Below, piece after piece: positions 1 to 11,879 of a stretch of DNA of 64,000 nt (positions within the stretch are counted from its first letter, which is position 1; every line of letters begins with the position of its first letter). The notes under the pieces were generated by a model that was not told the DNA's origin, searched no databases, and was given only the letters and a program-made list of their open reading frames with translations. Source of the DNA: Nageia nagi (taxonomy: Eukaryota > Pinophyta); contig JBITNC010000001.1 in the NCBI GenBank assembly GCA_050084985.1, positions 165,416,001 to 165,480,000 on the forward strand, written 5' to 3'. The position numbers were made by a program, and so were the translations under genes.

Positions 1-2299
1 CTATTGATTTAGATTTAACTCCAATAGGTGGATAGGTATGTGTGTAGTGATACCATATATCCACACATTCATTCAAGGATTATCTTGATAACCTAGGAAA
101 ATAACTTAAAACCTAATCAAGATTAATAATTTGGTTGATCCAATAAATGTCAGAACCTTGAAAAATAGCTCGTACTTCTCCTTGTGAAAGTATATTGCTG
201 CCCAAGGGGAACTGGTTGAGGATTGGTAGAACTTGGGCTCCTCTTGTGTGGGCATCCATGTGAAGGCCTAATTTTTAAATAGGACAAAAAGCCTCAACCA
301 TGTCACTCTATATTCAATGGTGTTCTTTTTTATGTTATGCTATGGTGACTTGTTCTACAAGCATGAAGGTTTTCTCATCTTTAAAATATGTATGCTTCAA
401 AATTAAGTATTTTGTGCATTATATTTTGAAGTATTTTGTGCACTAACATTATTATGTTTTATGTGCATCATTATTTACGATGTCTTTAAATTAAAATTAT
501 TGTATTTGCAGTTTATCTTGAGAACTTGGAACTTTATCCAATAAACAATTTAATACAATATAGAAATAAAAATAATATTTTTAAAAAATTCCACTCACAT
601 GACCAAGTGGATAGCCAAACTAAGAAGAATCATGATCAAAAGAGTTGGAGTTAGAACTCTTAGAATTTGTGATAGAAGAACTAGGTATATGGAATAACGC
701 ATCACGAGTAAATAAGGCAAAATGACACCTAATGTCAAAAAATGGGTACTACACCTATTGATCCCCTTCTCGTGTTAGTCGTGGAATCTCAATGAAGATC
801 TCATCACCATACTGTAAATGTAATAGTATAAGGGTGATAGTCCTTCTGAGGATGCAACCTTGCAAGACCTACATAGTGCAAAAATGGAAGATAAAAAATG
901 TCCACGAATAATAAAGAATGATCTTTCATGTCCAGTTTGAATGATAGACAAGTGTGAGTATGAGATGCAACTGCTTAGCATCCTCCAAGTGATGGATAAA
1001 GTAGATGGCCCATCAACAGAGACTTCGATCTCCTTATATGCGAACCAAATTTTGTCGCACCGCAGTGTAAGAATGTTGTAAGACTTGACCTTGAATATGT
1101 CGATAAAGAATATCTTGGAGAAGATCAACACATAAACCTTGGAAAATGGTTATATCCATGATGAATGACAAAGTGAGTCACCTCTCTCTAAAGGTTTCAT
1201 ACATAAGTGAAAATGATGATAATCAACTAGAATACAATGAATTTATAGAATTCCAAACTAACTAGATCATGGATCATAAATGGGAACATCAAATGGATCA
1301 ACCATACAAGCATAATAACCAATGTGACCTTGTTCTTTACTTTATTAAAATATTAAAAAAGATTGTTACTGATAAGCCCAAGTGGATGGTGTTTATGGTT
1401 TGATTAATGCTAGTCTAGTACATGGTGACCAAAATCTAAAGAATTAGCATTATCTTAAGATATGCTAGAATTGAATGTGTCTAATCCCAAAAGATATTGA
1501 TATGAAAGAGGTGAAAAGTGATAAGACAATGAAAATCGATGGCATAAAATACGATGTCCATCTCACCAAGCAATGCAAAAAGAGTACATAGATGACCATT
1601 GAAGCCCATGATGACAAACTGCCTATGCAACAATGAATGGTTTGAAATCCTCCTATGGATGTAGGTATAGCAATCTAATGTAGTGTATGAATTGCAATAG
1701 ATAGCAATTGAATGGGGTATAAACCATTATACGCCATGTCCAATTAGGTTAACTAAGCAAATGAAATAATCAATGAACATGATCCTTATGATTGAGATGC
1801 AAAATCATGCAAATCCCATAATGATCGTCTGGTACAATTATAAAAATACTAGTCGCTATTGCAATAAAATCTCAAATGCGATCAAAGCAAGATTTTCTAA
1901 AGCTGTATGAACATTGAGATACACTATATTATCCTAAAGATCACTTGATAAGGCATGAAGCTGAGACACATCCATGATGGATAATAGCTCAAATCATAAA
2001 TGCAAAAATGTTGAATGATAAGCGAAGGTCATTTATGACTATTTATAACACATGATTTGATATATTCAAACTATAATAATTATGAAAATTGAAGAAAAAT
2101 ATTTACGATGATAAAATATCACTTATTTAATTGAGTAAAGTCATACGCATCATATCATGTTAGGATGGTAATAATGATAGTACCATTAAGCTGCGTAATG
2201 ACTAAGTCATCATTATGCTATTTTTCTCTCTCCTCTTGACTATTAAATTGGATAGTTTACTCATGAATGATAGGTTGACCGTTATGACACCCATAATGA
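1..2299. other. AT-rich stretch, no gene recognised
   Basis: I see no conserved protein, RNA gene or repeat here. The longest open frame is 118 codons on the minus strand (775-1131); it matches no family I know and has the same base composition as its surroundings. It could be a chance frame or a remnant of an old element. Confidence 0.4.
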
Positions 2300-2340
2300 A
2301 TTTTATTGCACACATGGGAAGTTCTTCCCTAAGTTCTGAC

Positions 2341-2640
2341 ATGAAAACAAATATATAGGTAGACTTAGAGAATACCTACCTTCACCACGAACTAGTTGCC
2401 ACAAAGGCTAAGATGGAGATAATAGCCCATCATTATGATATGCTACAACAAGATAAACCTGTATGTATATAGTATTACCATGAACTTTTGGCTGAGCACA
2501 ATAAACTACTAGCTAAGAAAAATATGTTGCAATTATAAGCACAAGAGATTGAGATACAACTCAGACGTGATGCAAGCAATAGCTGCTATGGAATGCGATG
2601 ATTAAAAGAATAATGAAAGTAAAAGATTTTCTAGTATAAG
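2341..2640 (+). pseudogene. Coiled-coil protein relic
   Basis: A plus-strand frame starting at ATG 2341 is rich in Leu, Glu, Lys and Gln with heptad-like spacing (for example HHELVATKAKMEII and ELLAEHNKLLAKKN). It is broken by at least three in-frame stops. It lies upstream of three tandem arrays and a polypurine-like tract. In SIRE/Maximus-type copia elements a coiled-coil extra ORF and a repeat-rich 3' region precede the 3' LTR, so this may be such a relic. That assignment rests on layout only; a decayed host coiled-coil gene is also possible. Confidence 0.3.
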
Positions 2641-3149
2641 GCTATCCTTCAACACTTTGGTATTCACATTCCAAATGATAGCATCTCAAACTTCTATGGT
2701 TCCTACCGAAGTTGACCCACAATCTCAATCATAGCAATCAACTGCTCTAGTATGGAATGGACATTCCTACACCAAAATCACGTGTTTTTTATTCACCAAG
2801 CCCCATTTTGAAGTAGGATTGGTGACATATCCCTCCAATGGGAGTATTAGTTGAATTCTTTATTGGCTATTATAATATATATGTAGACTTTTTCAAATCC
2901 AAGCAAGTTTTTGATGAAACAACTACAACTCTATTCATCTACATTTTGTTATTACTTCCATTTTGGAAAGATGGATCTATTTTTGATGGATTATGTTACA
3001 TTACTAAATCTAAGTCTCTTTTGTTTATGGCATTGTTACATGCATCTTTTATTGATTATGTGCTATATTGTGTTGATTTTGTTGTACACCTTCGTGGGAA
3101 GTTTGCTCTGCATGAGGAACTTGTTGTACAATTTGGCCTATCTTGCATT

Positions 3150-3725
3150 GTTTAGTTATCCATATGTGAGGAAATCTTATGTGTCTTTTGGCATAGTTTA
3201 GTTATCTATATGTGAAGAACTCGTATGTGCATACTCTATTTTTTGGCATATCTTGCACTGTTCAGTTATCCATATGTAAAGAACTCTTATGTGTCTTTTG
3301 GTACTATTCAGTTATCCATATGTGAGAAACTCATATGTGCATACTCTATTTTTGGCCTTTCTTGCACTATTTAATTACCCATATGTGAGGAACTCATATT
3401 TGCATACTCTATTTTTTGGCCTATCTTGCACTGTTCAGTTATCCATATGTGAAGAACTCTTATGTGTCATTTAGCACTATTCAGTTATCCATATGTGAGG
3501 AACTCATATGTGCATACTCTATTTTTTGGCTTATCTTGCACTATTCAATTATCCATATGTGAAAAACTCTTATGTGTCTTTTGGCACTGTTCAGTTATCC
3601 ATATGTGAAGAACTCATATGTACATGCTTTATTCTAGCACTATTTAGTTATCCATATGAGAAGAACTCTTATGTGTCATTTGGCACTGTTCAGTTATCCA
3701 TATGTGAGGAACTCGTATGTGCATT
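3150..3725. repeat. Tandem array 1: TTATCCATATG units
   Basis: About eleven units each contain CAGTTATCCATATGTGAGGA or a close variant. Two unit lengths alternate, roughly 47 and 63 bp; the longer adds a CATACTCTATTTTTTGGC segment. The result is a dimer-like higher-order period of about 110 bp. Short open frames across it are products of the repeat and not genes. Confidence 0.85.
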
Positions 3726-3737
3726 GTATCTTTGTAA

Positions 3738-3915
3738 TGATAATCAACACATAGGCATCCTCTGTGATGACTTATAGTGCACCATAAAATCTATGTATTT
3801 TTTGTTAATTATAAGTATTAGCTTGGCATCCTCCGTGATGACTTATAGTGCAATATAAATCCAAGTATCTTTTAGTGACTATAAGCATTAGCTTTGCATC
3901 TCTGTAATGGTTTAT
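3738..3915. repeat. Tandem array 2: about 75-bp unit, three copies
   Basis: Three diverged copies of a unit read GGCATCCTCTGTGATGACTT, then ATAGTGCA, then a T-rich stretch ending in TAAGTATTAGCTT. It follows directly after the TTATCCATATG array. Confidence 0.8.
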
Positions 3916-4084
3916 AGTGCACTCGTGGCCACACTCTTTTCTTCTTCCATGACGATGGAAGTTTGATATATGATGATGGATTATTTACATATTGTTGATA
4001 AAATTTGAATTATTTTGATTGATTCATGTTACCAATTTGATCATTTCCCTCTTAACTAGTAGCATGGTTAAGACGGATTTCTAC

Positions 4085-4300
4085 TTATACAATCTTGCCT
4101 CACTTTTGGTAAAGTCAAGTTTATTTGTTGTGGCATCTTGACTCACTTTTAGTAAAGTCAAGTTTATTTGTTGTGGCATCTTAACTCCCTCTTGGTAAAG
4201 TCAAGTTTATTTGTTTTGGCATCTTGACTCATTCTTGGCAAATTTAAGTTTCTTTGTTGTGGCATCTTGACTCACTCTTGGTAAAGTCAAGTGGATGGCA
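4085..4300. repeat. Tandem array 3: about 52-bp unit, five copies
   Basis: Five copies of a unit contain CTCACTCTTGGTAAAGTCAA followed by GTTTATTTGTTGTGGCATC. Copies differ by a few substitutions. It is the third distinct array within 1.2 kb. Confidence 0.85.
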
Positions 4301-4460
4301 CCTTGTGGCTTTATGCATCTTAATATGATACTGAAGATAGCATTTTGTGCCTTATGCTATTTGTTTTTCTTTTATATCTTATCATCCATATTGGTCCTAT
4401 TGGCATTTCTTCATGGTATGATTCTTGTCACATTATCACACATGTATTTGTTTGATGAAG

Positions 4461-4560
4461 TTGTCATCAAAGGGGAGAAAATGTCTGGTTGGTTGTATTA
4501 TTGTAATCACACCCTAGTTGGTTGTATTGTTGTGATGACACCCCTCATATAAAACAAATA
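4461..4560 (+). other. Possible copia 3' polypurine tract and LTR start
   Basis: GTCATCAAAGGGGAGAAA (4463-4480) resembles the polypurine tract before the 3' LTR of SIRE-like copia elements, and TGTCTGGTTGG follows from 4482 as an LTR would begin. No second LTR is visible, so this is a suggestion only. Confidence 0.3.
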
Positions 4561-5080
4561 CAATAGCAAGAAACAATTGCATATCAATTGGTTGATAGTA
4601 CACATGTCTTGATATATGCACATGTGATATTCTTACATATCACAGTTGATGATTTATGTCATCCTTGTTGTTGTGCATTTATGATTTCTTGACATATTTA
4701 TATGGTTTATTATGATCAGTGTATGGATAGTGTGATTCATCTATCCTTGTTAATATGAATATGATACATCTCTTTGATCTTGTTATTTGAGCTACTTATG
4801 ACTTGCAAGTTCCTTTGAGATTGCAGGTTGCTTACCTCAAGTATGCAAGCTCTTCGAGACTCTTTAGACTTCTAGCTAGATGACTACTTCATATACATTG
4901 AAACTAGTTGTAGTTAATGATTGTATTTGATAAAGTAATAAATCTCAAACTAGATCTTTCTTACTTCACAAATATGTAAAAAATTCTTATCTTCGTTGTA
5001 TTTGTTTGGAGGAGAACTCTCTTACTTTCTCTTCTTCTTCTCTTTTACTTATTTTATCTCAATATTGCATTAAGAGGGAG

Positions 5081-5555
5081 TGTTGGAATGTATAATGCAT
5101 TATTGTAAAGGTTGTGTTAACTCTTTTATATAAATTCACTAATACTTAAGGTTATTATTTGATACCTTAAGTATTTTAGTAAATATAATAATGTAACTTG
5201 TCCTACACTCCAAGTCATGAGCATGCCCCTTGGGTCAAAGATGTGCATGTCATGCTTAGGTCATCCAAGGAGAGATTTTAGCTTATAAATAGAAATCTAC
5301 CTCTTTGTAATGATACACCAATTATAGAGTAAAGATATGTTATAGGATAGAAGTGTAAGAGTTGAAATTAGGAGAATTGTAAGAGAGTTGTATTTGTGAG
5401 AGAAGTAAAGATCTAGTTAGTGGATGTACTCCTAGTTGGAGGAACCATATTACATCTTGTGTTGTGAGATTGCTTTATGTATTTGTTGGATGTAATTTTG
5501 AGCTTTCATATGATCTTGATAGTTTAAGAATTATCTTGTTAGTGTTAGTTCCTTC
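5081..5555 (+). repeat. Copia-type LTR, solo or truncated
   Basis: The sequence TGTTGGAATGTATAATG begins right after AAGAGGGAG, a typical copia polypurine tract and LTR start. Inside is a TATA-like TTATAAATAG at 5282-5291, as expected of an LTR promoter. A CA end near 5555 meets decayed Ty3 RT sequence on the other strand, so this LTR probably interrupted that element. No matching second copy or clean target duplication was found; the right end is approximate. Confidence 0.55.
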
Positions 5556-6300
5556 AAAATGAACTTTATCCTTAAGTAGTTTTTTAATTGGTTGGATGAT
5601 TTCGACCAAATATTGAATAAATATCCTCATGAAATTAATGTTCCAAAAAAACTTCCAACTTCATTATATTTGACAAAATACTGAGCTTGGAGATAGCTTC
5701 AACTCTTTTTGGATCAATAAAGAATCCATATTTCAAAATCACATGCCCTAGAAACTTTCCTTGATCTATAGCAAAAATTGACTTCTTTAGATTCAAAGAT
5801 ATTCTAAACTCTTGATATTTTAAGAAAGTCTACCAAAGGGCTACAAGTGATATTTCTTTTTATGTGAAAATATAGTAATATCATCTAAACAAAATAAAAC
5901 ATATTTTTTAATTAGTTCACCAAATGCGGATCCATTGCTCATTGAAAAGTAGCTTCGGTATTAGATAAGCCAATGGGAATTTGTTGAAAAGCAAATGTCA
6001 CTCATTTTGTGGTGAATGTAGTCTTAGACTAGTCCTTGTCTTTCACTCAAATTTGATTATATCCAAAGAAACCATCAAGGAAGAAAAAATATTCTGATCT
6101 TGCAACTGTATAAGATTTGTTCCATAGCAAGTAATGGATAATTATCTTTTAGTGAGGCTCTATTTAGATTTTGGAAATCTACACATAACCTAATGTCACC
6201 ATTTTTCTTCTTGATTGACACCAAATTTGTCACCCAAGTAGAATATTTAATGGGAGAAATGATCCTTACCTAAAACTTTTGAATTTCTTGTTGCATAACA
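5556..6300 (-). pseudogene. Ty3/gypsy reverse transcriptase relic (element B)
   Basis: On the minus strand the RT palm is readable in pieces. Near 6160-6200 it reads VDFQNLNRASLKDNYPL, the block leading into the first catalytic region. Near 5890-5910 it reads LDDITIFS, a (Y/F)LDD active-site block. Stops and frameshifts separate them and the low-coordinate end is cut by a copia LTR. Protease and gag of the same element follow at higher coordinates, in the correct gag-protease-RT order for a minus-strand element. The wording of the RT block fits the non-chromovirus Ty3 group. Confidence 0.75.
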
Positions 6301-6309
6301 ACTTTAGTA

Positions 6310-6985
6310 TTAGGATTTTCTAGTTTGTTTTTTTCGAAAAGGATTTTTTCCTTCTACCAATTCTATGGTGTTTTGAATCACATCTTTGCTGTACACCTTC
6401 GGATCATCATAGGAACATGCCATGACTCTATGGAATTCCTTCATCATTTCAGCAATCTCTTCAATATCTTTAGAAGAATTTCTTATACCAACCTTAAAAA
6501 TTTTATTGGGATTCATTTCTAACTCCTTAAATCAACTGAGTCTAATTCCTCTTCAACAACATTTGTCAACATATCATGTTCATCTACCATGTTAATTTGA
6601 GGTAATTTTTTAATAACAAAATATATTGCAAGCTCATTTACAACATTGAACATTTTATTCTTATAAGGAATTGACATATAGGAATAGTCCATAGCTAAAT
6701 ACCCTCCCAATTTGAAAGTAAATTCTCTTGATAAGCATAAACCAAATATTGGGGGAAGGTCAACAATTATGATATCTTGGATAACTAAAACTCTTAGACA
6801 TCTATGTAGCTTCATTGGGATGTCCTTTACTACATCTAGGGTTGTAACATTTATGCCATCCAACTGAAGTACTCTAGTGGAATTTCTAGTGTAAGTAAAG
6901 TCAATGACATCAAACACTTTTATAGACATTACTATCATAGCGGCCCTTGAATCTATCATACAATTATGAATAATATGACCTTATA
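6310..6985 (-). pseudogene. Ty3/gypsy protease region (element B)
   Basis: Two minus-strand stretches (6519-6959 and 6310-6516) cover a retroviral-type aspartic protease and its spacer to RT. The active-site block reads MIDSRAAMIVMS where the family has D-S/T-G-A, so the catalytic-loop Gly is replaced by Arg. The later block LPPIFGLCLSREFTFKLGGY is characteristic of protease-RT spacers of this Ty3 group. The enzyme would have processed the Gag-Pol polyprotein; with this substitution and the stops it is surely dead. Confidence 0.75.
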
Positions 6986-7520
6986 ATTCAAAGCTGATAT
7001 AGGAAGGAGATGGTATATTCTTTCCCATACCTGGTAATTTAGCAGTTGTGTTCAAACTACAATTTCATCCCTCATCTCCTTCATTTAGGATTAACAATGT
7101 TGCCTAAAGTAATTCAATTTGTTAGGGAATACATAATGCATCAAAAAATGATACTCTTGATGGTATTTTCTTCAATTCATCTACTATATTATATGGAACT
7201 ATGCAAGAAGAATTCACTTCTGAATATTTTTTCTTGTAGGATTGAGTAGCTTCTTCTCTTTGGGCCTTCATCAAGGATGGGAATCTAAATCTTTTGGCTG
7301 CTCTCTACCTTTCTTGATCCTCTGGAGAAGTAGAAGGTTAACTTATTTTTCCAAAACTTATTTTGCCTGCATTATCTTATCAATAGCCATATATTCACCT
7401 ATGGGCCTTTTTGATGATAGCTTAGAAAAATATGTATATGGAGATTGAATAGGATTATCTGGATGAGCTTGAATTTGCTTCTAAGGATTAAACTATTTTA
7501 CTGTAGACCTTGTTTCAATA
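6986..7520. other. Decayed gag-pol spacer of element B
   Basis: This lies between the protease relic and the gag zinc-knuckle region of the same minus-strand element. No open frame or motif can be followed through it. Confidence 0.4.
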
Positions 7521-7522
7521 GC

Positions 7523-8700
7523 TCAATTAATAAGTTCTAGAAAAATCATGAGATACATCTCAAATGCTCCTTCTTCACCATAATAATTTGAACTTACTCC
7601 ATCATTTGCTGCCAACTTAGTTTGATGTTGGAAAATTGGACATGAATTTTGTACATGTGAATTGTTGTAAACTCTACACCAATATTGATTTGAAGGAATA
7701 ATGTTTGTTTTGGGAGACACATATACCTTTTATGTCTTTGGTCTCATTGTTGTCATTGATCTTTTTTAGGATATGGTTACCTTCTCTTCTGACCTTCATC
7801 ATCTCTCTGATCATAATAGTCACACCTTTGATTTTGTCTTTGTTCAACTATCATCAAATTTGACAAGGTTCTCACCAGAGCTTCCATTTTAGCAATCATT
7901 ATCTGATTTATATTTTCTTACTACACATTACTATTTGAAATAGATGCAAGCAATGCTAACTATGGAAAAGGTGTAGGTAAAGCAAGTTGAGGTTGCAATG
8001 TCAAAAGTTGCAACTGGAGTAAATGATGAGTTTGGACTATAGAAGGTGTACGATAAGTATGTACTAAAGGTTGCATAGGATTTGGGGTCACATATGAGAT
8101 GGGTGTAAATAGCCTAGCATGAATATTTCCTACAGAAATAAGAGAGTATTCCGCTTGCAAAGCACTTTTGTATATGTTCAAAAATTGTTGGACTCCTATC
8201 ATTTGGATTTTTAAGGTTAGATCTATAATAAATGCTCTAAGGTAAAACACTATAGCCATTGAATGATGTGGCCTTATAGATAAAGGCATTCTAGCTTAAG
8301 ATTAGGCAAATCTCAAGTTAAATTCAGATATGTTTTCTTGACTATGCCTTTGGATGACATTAAATTGTGACAACAAAGAATAAGGATCTCCAACCCCATT
8401 GAATTCAAGAATGACTTGTTCAGCTAGTTGAGCCCACGTAGAGATAGAATTGGCTATTAGAATTCTATACCAATCCAATATTTTGTTGGAGAAGGATGTG
8501 GTAAGCAACCTAAACATAACATATTCATGAACTATATGGTGTTGCTTGGCCATATCAGCAATATCCTTGCAATACTCATAAGTAGTCTTCCTGTAAGCAT
8601 CCCAATTTTATAAATCTTTAGCAGCTTGTACTGAGATTTCATGAGGATTTTGAACTTCAAGAGCATTAGAGGCATTCTAAGATGGATAAACAAGAAAAAA
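7523..8700 (-). pseudogene. Ty3/gypsy gag relic (element B)
   Basis: The minus-strand pieces 8302-8553, 7960-8289 and 7523-7720 form a broken Gag. The first contains the retrotransposon gag core: ILDWYRILIANSISTWAQL, then DPYSLLSQFNVI and ISEFNLRFA, matching the W-x-L, Y-x-L and E-F-x-x-x-F pattern of the Retrotrans_gag family. The last holds a zinc-knuckle-like CRVYNNSHVQNSCPIF. Gag packages element RNA into virus-like particles. The primer-binding site lies just upstream (about 8985-9000). Confidence 0.75.
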
Positions 8701-8981
8701 GGTGGCTAAGCCATTTGAATAAGCGGATTAAGAATAGTATGTCGAGTAAAAGGTGGAACAAAGTTCAACATAGTGGGGTTTAAAATATGAATAAGATCTG
8801 AAGTAGATTTGGAATTTCTAAGTGAGGTTTCTACATATCTTTCTAACTTTTCGATGCTAGGGAATGTTTATGCTTTCTTAGCTTTTGATTTTGTAATCAT
8901 TTGCAATCATCAAAAATTGAGGAATAAAAAATTAAACAATTTTCTTGATAAAATCTATTCAAAGATATAACTTTTTTCAAT

Positions 8982-9000
8982 CAAGCAGAGTCGCCACCAT
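8982..9000 (-). promoter_or_regulatory. Primer-binding site of element B
   Basis: On the minus strand, TGGTGGCGACTCTGC sits between the LTR end (CATGATTATCA) and the gag region. It looks like the complement of a tRNA 3' end with CCA. This differs from the TGGTGAACCC core used by elements A, C and E. The tRNA was not identified. Confidence 0.55.
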
Positions 9001-9004
9001 AATT

Positions 9005-10480
9005 TGATAATCATGTAATATTTAAAATAGGGTAAGAGATCATCCCACCGAGCATGCCAAAAATAATTATAGTATTGTTGATTGAGGTCTGATAATTTTA
9101 CACATGCACCCGTGTATCCAAGCCATAACTATAATTTTGATGAATGACCTTTAAAACTAAAAGTCAATCTCCAAAGAAGGTCAGTTCCTATCTAGATCGG
9201 AATGGGATTTATAAAAAGGTAAATTGCAAAAATAAACTTGCAAAACTAAAATAAACTTAAAATGCTAGTGTAGTGGGTTACAAATAAGTAAAACAAACAA
9301 CAGGACCAGCTCATACATTCATTAAAGCAGAATCAAAACTAATAAGATAGTTTGCTTTTATAGCCACCAAATAGAATATGACATTCCAAATAACTATGTT
9401 CTACAAAATGCTTTACAGATACAAATTAACCACTGATAAACTTTCATAATATCTGAAATGCAAACAAAATATTACACAACAATTTAAGGAAAATCCAATA
9501 TAAATCATGGCTAAGAGATCAAGAAGCGAATTACATATCATAATTAATGGTGCAAGTATAAAACAGGGGTAATATCTACTATATCTGATCCCTTTCTCCT
9601 TCAATGAAGGTATTACATATAGCTTCTCTTTCAAGAGAATCTTCTAACTAACTTCTAACAAATTACAAAATATCATATTTGGTTATCTGATAATAGATCA
9701 ACAACTCATTTTCAAACATACAAATATCTAAATCATACTTTTGTATGTATTAACCCCCTCCAACTTGACCAAAACTTGAAATCTTGAATCTAAGAACTGC
9801 AAATATATTCTCAGAAAGAAAAAGTACTTTGTTGGGAGTTCAAAAATATTTACATGTATTTGAATTTTGATGGATCCATCAAAACCAAATACAAAGGAAT
9901 TAACATTATTCTAGTGGAATTGTTGGAACATACTTTGAACTAGATAAGTCGGAACTCAAATCTCAAAAATGGAAATAGTTCATATGATTAACCTAACTAT
10001 GATTCATCATGATGTAAGGTTAACTACCATCGACAAGACTTATGCTAAAGAAAATGAAAGATATTTGATTTCTTCATTGTTTTAACGAAATTCATTTTGC
10101 TCTGCACTGTCAAATCTCTGTCAAAATCAAATGTTCTAGAAAACATTCAAAAAATGGCTAGGTATAACTTTTATTCCATTTTTTTGCTATTCCGACAAAA
10201 TCTATCTATTCCATTATTGTCGGATCTCCACCAAAATTAAATGCTATAGGAAATGTTCAAAATTGACTAAATATCATCATTTTTTCAAGCAGTAAAGAAT
10301 CAAAACAAATCATACCCATATAAAAATCTTCTTATTTAATCAAAATATGTATGAGTATACATTATGGAAATTGACTAATGGATTTTTGTTGTCAAATCAT
10401 GCAAACAAAAACTATATCAATATGTACAAAACTGCAACACTATATCGACTTACATTATTTTATCTTTAGGCAACACTACA
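9005..10480 (-). repeat. Probable 5' LTR of element B plus unassigned AT-rich DNA
   Basis: The LTR ends at 9005 (minus strand ...TTATCA) next to the primer-binding site. Its start cannot be placed because no second copy lies in the window; it should fall somewhere before about 10,400. No gene is visible in this stretch. Confidence 0.4.
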
Positions 10481-10499
10481 AGGGCCTTTGACCACTCAT

Positions 10500-10975
10500 C
10501 ATCTGTCAGAAGTTCTATCTTTTGTATGAGCAGAGCTAATGAAACAATTGATTAATTATGTTCAAGTTAATATTGGGTTTCATTTCAGATAACTTTGCTA
10601 CCCATGCCTCTATTTTGGTCATTTCATGAGTGAACTTAAAGAATTTATCTTCAAAACTCCTCTATATCCAGTCTGCAAAACTGTTATCCTTTTTATGAGC
10701 TTGATCATTGAATGCATTCATCTATTCAATACTATAAACATTGTTGTCTTCTTTATATAGGGGAGGTAATCAAAGCTCATAATGGTCCTTTTCTATTATA
10801 TTCAAGATTTCGAAAGGCCCATAGTGGTGTATTATATGTCTTTTGGCTCTCCTTTGGTTATTAGGAGATAACATATATGGTTGCATGCTTATGTATACAT
10901 ATTCCCCTACCTTAAACTCTCTTCCCCTAATGGATGGTGTTGAGCATCCTGAAGAATCTTCTTGTTTGTTTTATT
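10500..10975 (-). pseudogene. Possible Ty3/gypsy integrase C-terminal tail
   Basis: The minus strand at about 10,760-10,960 reads GREFKVGEYVYISMQPYM and later YGPFEILNIIEKDHYEL. This resembles the integrase tail block of Ty3 elements, where FKVGD-x-V and YGPF-x-V-L precede the 3' end of pol. No upstream integrase core is recognisable. The match is short and decayed, so moderate confidence only. Confidence 0.45.
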
Positions 10976-11756
10976 TTTGTTGGTGCATCGATAGAGAGGT
11001 ACTTCCATTTTCCTCTTCAATAGTGTTGCACGATGAATTTGTAGGTTGGGTTTTCCTGTCACTATGATGTTTTATGTTTCCCTTATGAGTTGTCAGTGTC
11101 TCCTCCACATGGTGAGAAGATGTCAAGTGCATGTCTTGGGGATGTTCCTTGGATGTTGCTTCTCCTAGACTTTGAGGTTTCTTTGCTTCTACTTCCATTC
11201 TCATAAGTACTCCCAAATACATTTTATCACTAGCCATGTCCAGATCAAATTTGTTGATGCTTCGGAAAGCTTCAAGCACTATTTGTAGGTCAGGATAAGA
11301 GAGTGTCTCTTCAAAATATTTTGCTTTCTCTAGTAGTATAAAAGTGTAGTTTAGTTGGATTAATCCTTTACATTCTTGCAATTAGGTGACCATCAAATTT
11401 TCTTCCCATTCAATTAGGTTCATGTCATCCAATTTGGTTAAGATAGTTATTTCTTTTTCCTTTTCTTTTGAGGAAAAATGTGGGTTAGAAAGGGATGTTT
11501 TTTTGGTTTTGGTTGGGTTGAGAGCTTCTTGGGATTATGAAACCTCCTTTACCTTTTGCTCTTGTGATACTAACTTCATTAAATCTTTTTGTCTTGTGAT
11601 ATCCAAAAATGTTTTGAAATCCATGACCTTCTTGTAGTTGTTGGATATCTTCTCATATTTCTTCAATTCTTTGTCTAATTTCTTTTCTTTATCATTGATT
11701 ACCATTGTTGTCTTATGTGGTTCCTTTCTTATATTGGTAATCAAATGATTGCACAA
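10971..11756 (-). pseudogene. Unknown relic with charged and coiled segments
   Basis: Two minus-strand open stretches lie in different frames: 136 codons at 10971-11381 and 73 codons at 11535-11756. They are rich in Lys, Glu and His but match no family I recognise. The second has heptad-like Lys/Leu spacing. They lie between the integrase-like tail and a 1.2-kb repeat that recurs at 49.4 kb, so they probably belong to a retroelement. Confidence 0.25.
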
Positions 11757-11879
11757 GTCTAGTAATTTTTCTAGTTTCTACTCAACTTCTGTATCCCAAC
11801 CAACCATGGTGGTAGTAGGCAAGTATATCTTTTCTAAACAAGTTGGTGTTATGAATTAGGCCAACAACTCAAACGTCCA

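Noticed and set aside
775-1131. 118-codon minus-strand frame as a gene
   Set aside because: No motif, no neighbouring coding sequence and composition equal to the flanks.
3289-3777. Short open frames at 3,289-3,474 and 3,508-3,777
   Set aside because: Products of the TTATCCATATG tandem array.
4295-4552. Hydrophobic 85-codon frame as a small membrane protein
   Set aside because: Unsupported by any homology I recognise and overlaps the polypurine-like tract and putative LTR start.
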